Origin: an uncultured Agathobacter sp.
Lineage (GTDB): Bacteria; Bacillota; Clostridia; Lachnospirales; Lachnospiraceae
Length of the DNA stretch: 10,695 nt
Direction of reading: 5' to 3'
NCBI GenBank assembly: GCA_934358675.1
Contig: CAKRKX010000081.1
Span: forward strand, 1 to 10,695
Under the pieces are notes generated by a model. It did no database searches. It was given only the letters and a program-made list of their open reading frames with translations, and was not told the DNA's origin. Shown here piece by piece: positions 1-8,600 of the stretch (its first letter is position 1; each line of letters starts with the position of its first letter). A program made the position numbers and the translations under genes.

Positions 1-38
1 GATAAGACTTACACAAGCAGGTTTTTTGCGGAAAAGTC

Positions 39-67
39 TTGACAACCGCAGATTACCATAATATAAT
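39..67 (+). promoter_or_regulatory. Sigma-A promoter of rplJL
   Basis: The sequence has TTGACA at 39-44 and TATAAT at 62-67, separated by exactly 17 bases. Both hexamers match the housekeeping sigma-A consensus perfectly. Transcription would start near 74-75, immediately upstream of the L10 leader structure. This placement fits a dedicated, very strong promoter for the stalk-protein operon. The segment CTTGACAACCGCA (38-50) recurs exactly in the rpsL promoter. Confidence 0.9.
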
Positions 68-74
68 AACGAAG

Positions 75-187
75 CATATTGCCGAAGACAGTAGGTCCCG
101 CAAGGGGTAAACGAGAGTGCCTACCGAGGGAATTCTGATGATATACATCATAAGATTATTACCCTCTGTCATTAGGCAGAGGGTTTT
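75..187 (+). promoter_or_regulatory. L10 leader (autoregulatory 5' UTR of rplJL)
   Basis: The segment GCCGAAGACAGTAGGT (81-96) followed by GCCTACCGAGGG (119-130) matches the conserved core I know from bacterial L10 leaders. GTAGG (91-95) pairs with CCTAC (120-124), and CCC (97-99) closes a GCAA loop with GGG (104-106). In this family the L10-(L12)4 complex binds the leader and lowers rplJL expression. In Bacillus subtilis this acts by transcription attenuation. Here an antiterminator is visible: GAGGGAAT (126-133) can pair with ATT-A-CCCTC (158-166, one bulged A), enclosing a small TGATG/CATCA hairpin (136-150). It competes directly with the terminator that follows. The motif and pairings are seen; the direction of control is inferred from the family. 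Confidence 0.88.
162..187 (+). terminator. Attenuator hairpin upstream of rplJ
   Basis: CCCTCTGTC (162-170) pairs with GGCAGAGGG (175-183), giving nine base pairs with one G-U wobble and an ATTA loop, followed by TTTT (184-187). It lies about 80 bases before the rplJ start and shares its 5' arm with the predicted antiterminator. It therefore reads as a conditional terminator rather than the end of an upstream gene. Confidence 0.82.
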
Positions 188-201
188 CTATTATACCTCA
201 A

Positions 202-236
202 GCATATATGCGGCATCGTGTGTCGCAGGATACACG
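202..236 (+). other. Small inverted repeats between attenuator and rplJ SD
   Basis: GCATATATGC (202-211) is a perfect 10-bp palindrome. CGTGT (217-221) can pair with ACACG (232-236) around a 10-nt loop. They sit in the untranslated stretch between the attenuator and the SD (251-256). No function is recognised, and stems this short could be chance. Confidence 0.3.
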
Positions 237-265
237 GACAAATAAAATAAGGAGGTAAATAAATC

Positions 266-847
266 GTGGCAAAGGTAGAATTAAAGCAGCCTATCGTTGA
301 TGAGATTTCCGCAATGATCAAGGACGCGCAGTCACTCGTAGTAGTTGATTACCGTGGACTTACCGTTGCAGAAGATACTCAGTTACGTAAGCAGTTAAGA
401 GAAGCTGGCGTATCTTACAAGGTATACAAGAATACTTTAGTAAGCCGCGCAGTAGAAGGCACTGAGTTTGAGAGCCTTAAGGATTCTCTTGAAGGACCAA
501 ACGCATTCGCTGTATCAACAGAGGATGCTACAGCACCGGCTAGAGTATTAGCTGAATTCGCTAAGAAGGCTCCTAAGTTAGAGATCAAGGCAGGTGTCGT
601 TGAGGGAACATTCTATGATGCAGAAGGTATGAAGGCTATCGCAAGCGTACCAAGCAGAGAGGTTCTTCTTTCCAAGTTACTTGGAAGCTTACAGTCACCT
701 ATTACCAACCTTGCTCGCGTTCTTAATCAGATCGCAGAGAAGGGTGGCGCAGCAGATGCAGCTGTAGAGGCAGCACCGGCTGAGGAAGTAGCTGCAGAGG
801 CAGAGGCTCCGGCAGAAGAAGCACCAGCTGAGACAACAGCTGAATAA
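266..847 (+). CDS. rplJ: 50S ribosomal protein L10
   Basis: L10 anchors the L7/L12 dimers to the 23S rRNA at the base of the ribosomal stalk and, as L10-(L12)4, represses its own operon. The 193-residue product begins [20 protein letters not shown] and carries the typical [10 protein letters not shown] and [12 protein letters not shown] segments of the N-terminal rRNA-binding domain. The L12-binding helix falls around residues 134-160 ([17 protein letters not shown]). The start is GTG at 266, preceded by GGAGGT at 251-256 with nine bases between. The protein is about 27 residues longer than the usual 165-166. The excess is a low-complexity Ala/Glu/Pro tail (about 161-193) that looks disordered. 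Translation ends in tandem stops TAATAA, and rplL starts 38 bases later. Upstream lie its own promoter and L10 leader. Confidence 0.97.
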   Translation: MAKVELKQPIVDEISAMIKDAQSLVVVDYRGLTVAEDTQLRKQLREAGVSYKVYKNTLVSRAVEGTEFESLKDSLEGPNAFAVSTEDATAPARVLAEFAKKAPKLEIKAGVVEGTFYDAEGMKAIASVPSREVLLSKLLGSLQSPITNLARVLNQIAEKGGAADAAVEAAPAEEVAAEAEAPAEEAPAETTAE

Positions 848-885
848 TAAAAAATTCAATAATATTTTATATGGAGGAAAAAATA

Positions 886-1260
886 ATGGCAAAGTTAACA
901 ACAGCAGAGTTTATCGATGCGATCAAAGAGTTAAGCGTATTAGAGTTAAATGACCTTGTAAAGGCATGTGAAGAAGAGTTCGGCGTATCTGCAGCAGCAG
1001 GCGTTGTAGTAGCAGCAGCAGGCGGAGACGCAGCAGCAGCTGAGGAGAAGACAGAGTTCGACGTAGAGTTAACAGAAGTTGGACCAAACAAGGTTAAGGT
1101 TATCAAGGTTGTTCGTGAGTTAACAGGTCTTGGACTGAAGGAAGCTAAAGACGCAGTTGACGGAGCTCCTAAGGTAATCAAGGAAGCAGCTGACAAGGCT
1201 ACAGCAGAGGATGCTAAGGCTAAACTTGAGGCTGAAGGCGCTAAGGTTACTTTAAAATAG
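886..1260 (+). CDS. rplL: 50S ribosomal protein L7/L12
   Basis: This is the multicopy stalk protein that recruits and stimulates translational GTPases (EF-Tu, EF-G, IF2). The 124-residue product has the full architecture: an N-terminal dimerisation and L10-binding domain (1-35, [20 protein letters not shown]), an Ala/Gly-rich flexible hinge (about 36-54), and a C-terminal factor-binding domain (about 55-124) with the conserved [20 protein letters not shown] segment. The start is ATG at 886, with GGAGG at 873-877 eight bases upstream. An in-frame ATG at 871 overlaps that SD and would add MEEKI, so it was not used. The gene is co-transcribed with rplJ and followed by a strong terminator. Cys28 in the N-terminal domain is the only cysteine. 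Length is normal for the family. Confidence 0.97.
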   Translation: MAKLTTAEFIDAIKELSVLELNDLVKACEEEFGVSAAAGVVVAAAGGDAAAAEEKTEFDVELTEVGPNKVKVIKVVRELTGLGLKEAKDAVDGAPKVIKEAADKATAEDAKAKLEAEGAKVTLK

Positions 1261-1284
1261 TCGGATAGGCTACGAGCGGAGTAA

Positions 1285-1340
1285 CGAGATAAAAATGGTT
1301 CTGGGCAAGTTTACTTGCCGCAGAACCTTTTTTTATCTCG
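1285..1340 (+). terminator. Intrinsic terminator of rplJL, extended palindrome
   Basis: GGTTCTG-GGCAAG (1297-1309) pairs with CTTGCC-G-CAGAACC (1314-1327) around a TTTA loop with one bulged G. This makes 13 base pairs, followed by seven T (1328-1334). The flanks CGAGATAAAAA (1285-1295) and TTTTTATCTCG (1330-1340) are also perfect reverse complements. The whole 56-base element is therefore nearly palindromic and could terminate in either direction. It separates rplJL from rpoBC. Confidence 0.9.
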
Positions 1341-1347
1341 GTATTGC

Positions 1348-1425
1348 GCGACAGTCGGAGCGCACGAGAAAAGGCGAAGCCTTTTTGAGTTCTCCGCGAG
1401 ACACCCCTTTTCGAGAGGTGCTTCG
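1348..1425 (+). repeat. Intergenic hairpin repeat, unit 1 (long form)
   Basis: This is the longer of two related units in the rplL-rpoB gap. Its 38-base left part (1352-1389) matches 1434-1471 at 36 of 38 positions, and its right part CCTTTTCGAGAGGTGCTTCG (1406-1425) is identical to 1462-1481. It contains the hairpin AAAAGGC-GAA-GCCTTTT (1369-1385), built around GCGAAGC, a heptamer known to form an unusually stable mini-hairpin in DNA. The inverse heptamer GCTTCGC lies at 1420-1426. Reading frames crossing it are composed of repeat sequence and have no credible start, so I treat it as non-coding. Confidence 0.8.
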
Positions 1426-1429
1426 CTTT

Positions 1430-1481
1430 GCGGCAGTCGGAGCGCACGAAAAAAGGCGAAGCCTTTTCGAGAGGTGCTTCG
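1430..1481 (+). repeat. Intergenic hairpin repeat, unit 2 (26-bp-shorter form)
   Basis: The second unit is collinear with unit 1 but lacks 26 bases. The deletion ends fall exactly at the direct repeat CCTTTT (1380-1385 and 1406-1411 in unit 1), as expected for slippage or short-homology deletion. It keeps the AAAAGGC-GAA-GCCTTTT hairpin (1451-1467). The remaining stretch 1482-1508 shows nothing recognisable. Confidence 0.8.
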
Positions 1482-1508
1482 TTCCTATATTTACCCATCT
1501 CACATCTG

Positions 1509-1560
1509 ATAAAATTTTTTGAAAATATTTCTTGCTTTTTCCCAATGTTTGTTGTATAGT
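1509..1560 (+). promoter_or_regulatory. Promoter of rpoBC with AT-rich upstream tract
   Basis: TTGCTT (1532-1537) and TATAGT (1555-1560) are separated by 17 bases, a reasonable sigma-A promoter. An A/T run at 1509-1530 lies directly upstream in the position of an UP element (alpha-CTD contact site). The hexamers are further from consensus than those of rplJ and rpsL, consistent with lower RNA polymerase synthesis relative to ribosomal proteins (inference). Start would be near 1567, leaving an untranslated leader of about 118 bases. Confidence 0.7.
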
Positions 1561-1583
1561 ATAGGTTGCATTATTATGGTGCA

Positions 1584-1656
1584 CTAGGCATTTCCATGCT
1601 CTTTTTTAGGAAAGTTCCTATTGATCAATAATAATATCTAGAGTTACAGACTAGAT
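1584..1656 (+). promoter_or_regulatory. rpoB 5' leader with serial inverted repeats
   Basis: Three inverted repeats lie in series: TAGGAA-AG-TTCCTA (1607-1620), the perfect palindrome ATTGATCAAT (1620-1629), and ATCTAG...CTAGAT (1636-1641 with 1651-1656). A competing pairing is possible, TTTCC (1591-1595) with GGAAA (1609-1613) and TAGG (1585-1588) with CCTA (1617-1620). The region could be a switching RNA or a protein-binding site. It matches no leader I recognise. Confidence 0.4.
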
Positions 1657-1684
1657 GCAAATAAAAACGAGAGGTGAAACGTCA

Positions 1685-4600
1685 ATGGAGAAAAACAGAA
1701 TACGTCCAGTCAAGGCTGGAAAAGGCATGCGTATGAGTTACTCAAGACAGAAAGAGGTTTTGCAGATGCCAAACCTGATCGAAGTCCAGAAGGATTCCTA
1801 TAAGTGGTTCCTGGATGAAGGTCTCAAGGAAGCTTTTGCAGATATCTCTCCGATCGCAGATTACAGCGGTCATCTGAGCCTGGAGTTTGTTGATTTTACA
1901 TTGTGTGAAGACGATGTAAAGTACACAATTCCGGAGTGCAAGGAAAGAGATGCAACATACGCAGCTCCTTTGAAAGTCAAGGTTAGACTTCATAACAAAG
2001 AGACAGATGAGATTAATGAACATGAAATTTTCATGGGTGATCTTCCTCTGATGACAGAGACCGGTACATTCGTAATCAATGGTGCAGAGCGAGTTATCGT
2101 CAGCCAGCTGGTTCGTTCTCCGGGTATCTATTATGGCATTGCTCATGATAAAGTGGGTAAGACTTTGTATTCTTGTACCGTTATCCCGAACCGTGGTGCA
2201 TGGTTAGAGTATGAGACGGACTCCAATGACGTATTCAGTGTAAGAGTAGATAGAACCCGTAAGGTACCGATCACAGTGCTTCTTCGTGCACTCGGAGTAG
2301 GTACCAACCAGCAGATTATCGATATGTTCGGAGAGGAGCCGAAGATTCTTGCTTCTCTGCAGAAGGACCCTGCTATCACCGAGCGTGAGCCACAGGGAAG
2401 CTTTGAGGCTGGTCTGCTTGAATTATATAAGAAGATTCGTCCGGGCGAGCCGCTTTCCGTTGAGAGCGCAGAGAGCCTGATTACCGCAATGTTCTTCGAT
2501 CCTAGAAGATATGATCTGGCAAAGGTTGGACGTTATAAGTTTAATAAGAAGCTTGCACTTAGAAACCGTATCAAGGGACAGGTTCTTGCGGAAGATGTAC
2601 TTGATCCGTCTACCGGTGAAGTGCTCGCAGAGGCAGGAACTACCGTTACAAGAGAACTCGCAGATCAGATCCAGAATGCTGCAGTGCCTGCAGTATGGGT
2701 GCAGACAGAGACTCGTAATGTAAAGGTTCTCTCTTCTATGATGGTTGATATCACAAGCTGGATTCCTGAGATCGAAGATCCGAAGGAACTTGGTATTACC
2801 GAGCTTGTATACTATCCTGCATTGAAGCAGATCATGGAGGAGAATGAGACTCTTGAGGAGCGTATCGAGGCAATCAAGAGGGATATCGCTGATTTGATTC
2901 CGAAGCATATTACAAAGGAAGATATTTTTGCTTCCATCAACTATAATATGCATCTGGAGTGGGGCGTTGGTACGGACGATGATATCGACCACTTGGGCAA
3001 TCGTCGTATCCGTGCCGTCGGCGAATTGTTACAGAACCAGTATCGTATCGGTCTTTCCCGTTTGGAGAGAGTAGTACGTGAGCGTATGACAACACAGGAT
3101 CTGGAGGGAATCTCTCCGCAGAGCCTGATCAATATTAAGCCTGTTACAGCGGCTGTCAAGGAGTTCTTCGGATCATCCCAGCTGTCACAGTTCATGGATC
3201 AGAATAACCCACTCGGTGAGTTGACGCATAAGAGACGTCTTTCCGCATTGGGACCTGGCGGTCTGTCAAGAGACCGTGCCGGATTCGAGGTACGAGACGT
3301 ACACTATAGTCATTATGGACGTATGTGTCCAATTGAAACACCTGAAGGACCAAACATCGGTCTGATCAACTCTCTGGCTTGTTATGCAAGAATTAATGAG
3401 TATGGTTTCATTGAAGCTCCATACCGTAAGATCGATAAATCAGATCCTAAGAATCCGCGTGTCACAGATGAAGTTGTTTACATGACCGCAGATGAAGAGG
3501 ATAACTACCATGTAGCACAGGCTAACGAAAAGCTGGATGAGGAAGGACATTTTGTCCGTAATTCCGTATCCGGCCGTTACCTTGATGAGACACAGGAGTA
3601 TGATAAGACTGCCTTTGATTACATGGATGTTTCTCCTAAGATGGTATTCTCTGTTGCTACAGCACTGATTCCGTTCCTGCAGAACGATGATGCAAACCGT
3701 GCGCTGATGGGATCCAACATGCAGCGTCAGGCAGTTCCGCTTCTTACAACAGAGGCTCCTGTAGTAGGAACCGGTATGGAGACAAAAGCGGCTGTCGATT
3801 CCGGTGTCTGCGTTGTTGCTAAGGCTGCCGGAGTTGTTGAAAGTTCAGAGTCTAATCGAATTGTGATCCGTGAGGAAGACGGAAACCGTCGTGAATATAT
3901 TTTGACAAAGTTCTCACGCAGTAACCAGTCGAACTGCTATAACCAGAGACCAATCGTCTTCAAGGGACAGAAGGTTGCAGAAGGTGAAGTTATCGCTGAC
4001 GGTCCTTCCACATCCAACGGAGAGCTTGCTTTAGGTAAGAACCCTCTGATCGGATTCATGACCTGGGAAGGTTATAACTACGAGGATGCCGTTCTTCTGA
4101 GCGAGCGTCTGGTAGAGTATGATGTATATACATCAGTTCATATTGAGGAATACGAAGTAGAATCCCGTGATACAAAGCTCGGACCGGAAGAGATCACAAG
4201 AGATGTTCCGGGTGTCGGTGATGATGCACTCAAGGATCTTGATGAGCGTGGAATCATCCGTGTCGGTGCAGAGGTTCGTGCCGGTGATATCCTTGTCGGT
4301 AAGGTAACTCCTAAGGGAGAGACCGAGCTGACCGCAGAGGAGAGACTTCTTCGTGCAATCTTCGGTGAGAAGGCACGCGAGGTTCGTGATACTTCTCTCA
4401 AGGTTCCACACGGTGCATACGGTATCGTTGTAGATGCAAAGGTATTCACAAGAGAAGCCGGAGATGAGCTTTCTCCTGGAGTAAACGAGTCCGTTCGTAT
4501 TTATATCGCCCAGAAGCGTAAGATTTCAGTCGGAGATAAGATGGCTGGTCGTCATGGTAACAAGGGTGTCGTTTCCCGCGTTTTACCTGTAGAAGATATG

Positions 4601-5596
4601 CCTTATCTTCCAAACGGTCGTCCGCTTGACATCGTATTGAATCCTCTTGGTGTGCCTTCCCGAATGAACATCGGACAGGTGCTTGAGATTCACCTTAGTC
4701 TTGCTGCAAAGGCGTTGGGATTTAACATTGAAACACCGGTATTTGATGGCGCGCGAGAAATTGATATCCAGGATACTCTTGAGCTTGCCAACGATTATGT
4801 AAATATGCCGTTTGACGCTGAGGAAGCGGCTGACGGAGAAGAGAACTTCTACGATAAGTACAAGGATACGCTTCGCGAAGATGTCATGGATTATCTGTCT
4901 GAGAATCGTGCACACAGATCCGTATGGAAGGGCGTTCCGATTGCCCGTGACGGTAAGGTTCAGTTACGTGACGGTAGAAGCGGTGAGCCGTTCGATGGAA
5001 GAGTTACCATCGGACACATGCACTACCTGAAGCTGCATCATCTTGTTGATGATAAGATCCATGCCCGTTCTACAGGTCCTTACTCATTAGTAACCCAGCA
5101 GCCTCTGGGTGGTAAGGCTCAGTTCGGTGGACAGCGTTTTGGAGAGATGGAGGTTTGGGCACTGGAAGCTTACGGTGCTGCATATACTCTTCAGGAGATC
5201 CTGACAGTGAAGTCCGATGATGTTGTTGGCCGTGTTAAGACATACGAAGCAATCATCAAGGGCGACAATATCCCTGAACCGGGTATTCCTGAGTCTTTCA
5301 AGGTACTCCTTAAGGAGCTTCAGTCACTCGGTCTGGATGTCAAGGTGCTTGATGAGGATCGCAACGAGGTTGAACTGATCGAGACTAGCGAGTACGGAAA
5401 TACAGATATTAACGCGATTATCGGAAACGATAAGTATGATGCGTTTGAAGATAGCGAGTCATTCGAAAAGCACGGATTCACAAAGCAGGAGTTCGATGCT
5501 GAGAACGAAGAACTTGTAAACGTTGAGAAAGAGGAAGAATTTGACGATTCCGACGAATTTTTCGATGATGCAGACGAAGTTCTTGATGAAGAATAA
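1685..5596 (+). CDS. rpoB: DNA-directed RNA polymerase subunit beta
   Basis: Beta forms one pincer of RNA polymerase, half of the active-site cleft and the rifampicin pocket. The product is 1303 residues. The rifampicin cluster [15 protein letters not shown]...[13 protein letters not shown] spans about 495-525. Asp505, His515, Arg518 and Ser520 match E. coli D516, H526, R529 and S531, so the pocket looks wild type. The catalytic-side [12 protein letters not shown] carries Lys952 and Lys960 (E. coli K1065 and K1073). The conserved C-terminal block around [22 protein letters not shown] is intact. The start is ATG 1685 with GAGGTG at 1671-1676 eight bases before it. The in-frame ATG at 1655 has no SD and would add an unconserved decapeptide. 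Beyond about residue 1233 there is a 71-residue acidic tail ending [12 protein letters not shown]. rpoC follows after 20 bases. Confidence 0.98.
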   Translation: MEKNRIRPVKAGKGMRMSYSRQKEVLQMPNLIEVQKDSYKWFLDEGLKEAFADISPIADYSGHLSLEFVDFTLCEDDVKYTIPECKERDATYAAPLKVKVRLHNKETDEINEHEIFMGDLPLMTETGTFVINGAERVIVSQLVRSPGIYYGIAHDKVGKTLYSCTVIPNRGAWLEYETDSNDVFSVRVDRTRKVPITVLLRALGVGTNQQIIDMFGEEPKILASLQKDPAITEREPQGSFEAGLLELYKKIRPGEPLSVESAESLITAMFFDPRRYDLAKVGRYKFNKKLALRNRIKGQVLAEDVLDPSTGEVLAEAGTTVTRELADQIQNAAVPAVWVQTETRNVKVLSSMMVDITSWIPEIEDPKELGITELVYYPALKQIMEENETLEERIEAIKRDIADLIPKHITKEDIFASINYNMHLEWGVGTDDDIDHLGNRRIRAVGELLQNQYRIGLSRLERVVRERMTTQDLEGISPQSLINIKPVTAAVKEFFGSSQLSQFMDQNNPLGELTHKRRLSALGPGGLSRDRAGFEVRDVHYSHYGRMCPIETPEGPNIGLINSLACYARINEYGFIEAPYRKIDKSDPKNPRVTDEVVYMTADEEDNYHVAQANEKLDEEGHFVRNSVSGRYLDETQEYDKTAFDYMDVSPKMVFSVATALIPFLQNDDANRALMGSNMQRQAVPLLTTEAPVVGTGMETKAAVDSGVCVVAKAAGVVESSESNRIVIREEDGNRREYILTKFSRSNQSNCYNQRPIVFKGQKVAEGEVIADGPSTSNGELALGKNPLIGFMTWEGYNYEDAVLLSERLVEYDVYTSVHIEEYEVESRDTKLGPEEITRDVPGVGDDALKDLDERGIIRVGAEVRAGDILVGKVTPKGETELTAEERLLRAIFGEKAREVRDTSLKVPHGAYGIVVDAKVFTREAGDELSPGVNESVRIYIAQKRKISVGDKMAGRHGNKGVVSRVLPVEDMPYLPNGRPLDIVLNPLGVPSRMNIGQVLEIHLSLAAKALGFNIETPVFDGAREIDIQDTLELANDYVNMPFDAEEAADGEENFYDKYKDTLREDVMDYLSENRAHRSVWKGVPIARDGKVQLRDGRSGEPFDGRVTIGHMHYLKLHHLVDDKIHARSTGPYSLVTQQPLGGKAQFGGQRFGEMEVWALEAYGAAYTLQEILTVKSDDVVGRVKTYEAIIKGDNIPEPGIPESFKVLLKELQSLGLDVKVLDEDRNEVELIETSEYGNTDINAIIGNDKYDAFEDSESFEKHGFTKQEFDAENEELVNVEKEEEFDDSDEFFDDADEVLDEE

Positions 5597-5616
5597 TTGG
5601 GAAGGAGAGTCATACA

Positions 5617-8600
5617 ATGCCAGAAACAAATAAAATGGACACAAATCAGGCTATGCAGTTTGATGCCATCCAGATTGGATTGGCATCTCCTGAGAAGATC
5701 CGTGAATGGTCACATGGCGAGGTTAAGAAGCCTGAGACAATCAACTACAGAACATTAAAGCCGGAAAAAGACGGCTTGTTCTGTGAGAAGATTTTCGGAC
5801 CGCAGAAAGACTGGGAGTGTCATTGTGGTAAATATAAGAAAATCCGTTATAAGGGTGTTGTCTGCGACCGTTGTGGCGTAGAGATCACCAAGTCCAGCGT
5901 TCGTAGAGAGCGTATGGGACATATCGAGCTGGCAGCTCCTGTTTCCCATATCTGGTACTTCAAGGGTATCCCGTCCCGTATGGGACTGATCCTTGATCTG
6001 TCTCCGCGTGTATTGGAGAGAGTTCTTTATTTTGCATCGTATATTGTGCTGGATGCAGGAGAGACTTCTCTTTCTTATAAGCAGGTATTATCTGAGGCTG
6101 AGTATCAGGATGCCTGCGATAAGTACGGAAGAAGCGCTTTCCGTGTAGGAATGGGCGCGGAAGCAATCCGTGAGCTGTTAGAGTCCATCGACCTTGAGAA
6201 GGATTCTGCAGAACTGAAAGCAGAACTTGAGAATGCAACCGGCCAGAAGCGCGCACGTATCATCAAGCGTCTGGAAGTTGTAGAAGCATTCCGCGAGTCA
6301 GGAAACAAGCCTGAGTGGATGATCATGACCGTAATTCCGGTTATTCCGCCGGATTTACGTCCTATGGTTCAGCTGGATGGTGGACGTTTTGCCACATCTG
6401 ATCTGAATGATTTATACAGAAGAATCATTAACCGTAACAACCGTCTGAGAAGACTTCTTGATCTCGGTGCACCGGATATCATCGTCCGCAACGAGAAGCG
6501 TATGTTACAGGAAGCGGTTGATGCTTTGATCGATAACGGTCGTCGTGGACGTCCGGTTACCGGACCTGGAAACAGAGCTCTTAAGTCTCTGTCCGATATG
6601 TTAAAGGGTAAGGGCGGTCGTTTCCGTCAGAACCTGTTAGGAAAGCGAGTTGACTACTCAGGACGTTCTGTTATCTGTGTAGAGCCGAAACTTAAGATTT
6701 ATCAGTGTGGTCTTCCGAAGGAGATGGCCATCGAGCTGTTCAAGCCTTTTGTTATGAAGGAGCTTGCTGCCAACGGAACCGCACACAATATCAAGAGCGC
6801 CAAAAAGATGGTTGAGAGACTTCAGCCGGAAGTTTGGGATGTCCTTGAAGAAGTAATTAAGGAGCATCCGGTTATGTTAAACCGTGCCCCTACACTTCAT
6901 AGATTAGGAATTCAGGCGTTTGAGCCGATCCTGGTAGAGGGTAAGGCAATCAAGTTACATCCGTTAGTATGTACCGCTTTCAACGCCGATTTCGATGGAG
7001 ACCAGATGGCTGTCCACCTTCCACTTTCCGTGGAGGCGCAGGCAGAGTGCAGATTTATGCTTCTCTCACCGAACAACCTGTTAAAGCCGTCCGATGGTGG
7101 TCCGGTAGCCGTTCCTTCACAGGATATGGTTCTTGGTGTTTACTATCTGACGATGCATAAGCTGGCTGATTACAAGGATAAGAAGGGCGCAGTAGCCGTA
7201 TCGGATACGGTATATAATGATCTTGAGGAATTAAAGAAGCTTACAACTCCGGATCCAAAGACCGGAAAAAGCGAGCTCGGATTATATGATCTGATTTGGT
7301 TTGAGGATACAACCGACAACAATCGTCGCGTTTTATGTAAGCCAATGGATCTGTTCGGATACCATTTCGGCAGCATGAACCAGGCATTGCTTGCTTACGA
7401 GAATGGAGAGATCACTCTTCATCAGAACATTTATGTATACCGCAAGGCAACTCGCGAGGACGGAACCGAAGTTGCAGGTTTCATCTATACAACACTGGGA
7501 CTTCTGATCTTTAACGAGATCATCCCACAGGATCTTGGATTTGTTGACCGCAGCAATCCGGAGAATGCATTAAAACTTGAAGTTGATTTCCGTGTAGGCA
7601 AGAAGCAGATCAAGCAGATCCTTGAGAAAGTTATCAACATTCACGGTGCTACAAAGACTGCTGAAGTATTGGATGATGTCAAAGCAATGGGTTACGGATA
7701 TTCAACCCGTGCCGCTATGACCGTATCCATTTCCGATATGACCGTGCCGCCTCAGAAGCCACAGATGATCGAGGATGCACAGAACACGGTAGACCGCATT
7801 ACAAGACAGTATAAGCGTGGTCTTATTACCGAAGAGGAGCGTTACAAAGAAGTTGTAGAGACTTGGAAGGAAACCGATGATGAGCTGACAAAGGCTCTTC
7901 TTACCGGACTTGACAAGTACAACAACATCTTCATGATGGCTGATTCCGGAGCCCGTGGTTCTGACAAGCAGATCAAGCAGCTTGCCGGAATGCGAGGACT
8001 TATGGCTGATACAACCGGTAGAACAATCGAGTTGCCTATCAAGTCAAACTTCCGAGACGGTCTTGATGTACTCGAGTACTTCATGTCTGCGCATGGAGCT
8101 CGAAAGGGTATGTCCGATACCGCTCTTCGTACCGCCGATTCCGGATACCTGACAAGACGTCTTGTTGATGTATCCCAGCATATGATCGTTCGTGAGTCTG
8201 ACTGTTGTGCAGGCACAAACCGTGAGATTCCGGGAATGGTCGTTAAGGCATTCATGGAAGGCAAAGAGGAGATCGAGAGTCTGGAAGAGCGTATTACCGG
8301 ACGTTTCTCCTGTGAAGATATCAAAGACAAAGATGGCAACATCATTGTTAAGGCAAACCACATGATCACACCTCGCCGTGCAGCTGCTGTTGTGAGCAAG
8401 GGCGTTAATGAAAAGGGTGAGCCAATCACGAGTGTTAAGATTCGTACCATTCTTACCTGCCGTTCCCACATGGGAGTTTGTGCAAAGTGTTACGGTGCCA
8501 ACATGGCAACCGGTCAGGCTGTACAGGTTGGTGAAGCAATCGGTATCATCGCTGCTCAGTCCATCGGTGAGCCTGGTACACAGCTTACAATGAGAACATT

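Noticed and set aside
4..40. Inverted repeat AAGACTT (4-10) / AAGTCTT (34-40) around a T run
   Set aside because: It overlaps the -35 of rplJ and has a 23-base loop. It might be an operator or the remnant of an upstream terminator, but seven bases with this spacing are not enough to call.
871..885. Upstream in-frame ATG of rplL (MEEKI extension)
   Set aside because: This ATG overlaps the GGAGG that serves ATG 886. The family starts MAKLTTAEF.
1348..1481. CRISPR-like array
   Set aside because: There are only two unequal units, no regular spacers, and no cas genes. The repeats adjoin almost directly and differ by a simple deletion.
1247..1522. Several overlapping open frames of 64-83 codons on both strands in the rplL-rpoB gap
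   Set aside because: They are made of the tandem repeat and terminator sequence, lack SDs, and show repeated peptide fragments in different frames, as expected of non-coding repeats.
1668..1676. CGAGAGGTG at the rpoB SD matches the same 9 bases in both repeat units (1412-1420, 1468-1476)
   Set aside because: Nine bases that include a common SD-like core can match by chance, and there is no further flanking identity.
1655..1684. Upstream in-frame ATG giving rpoB ten extra residues
   Set aside because: It has no SD and lies within the 3' arm of an inverted repeat. ATG 1685 has GAGGTG at good spacing and gives the usual [13 protein letters not shown] start.
2423..2992. 189-codon minus-strand open frame opposite rpoB
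   Set aside because: It is a shadow of conserved beta sequence with no independent coding signal.
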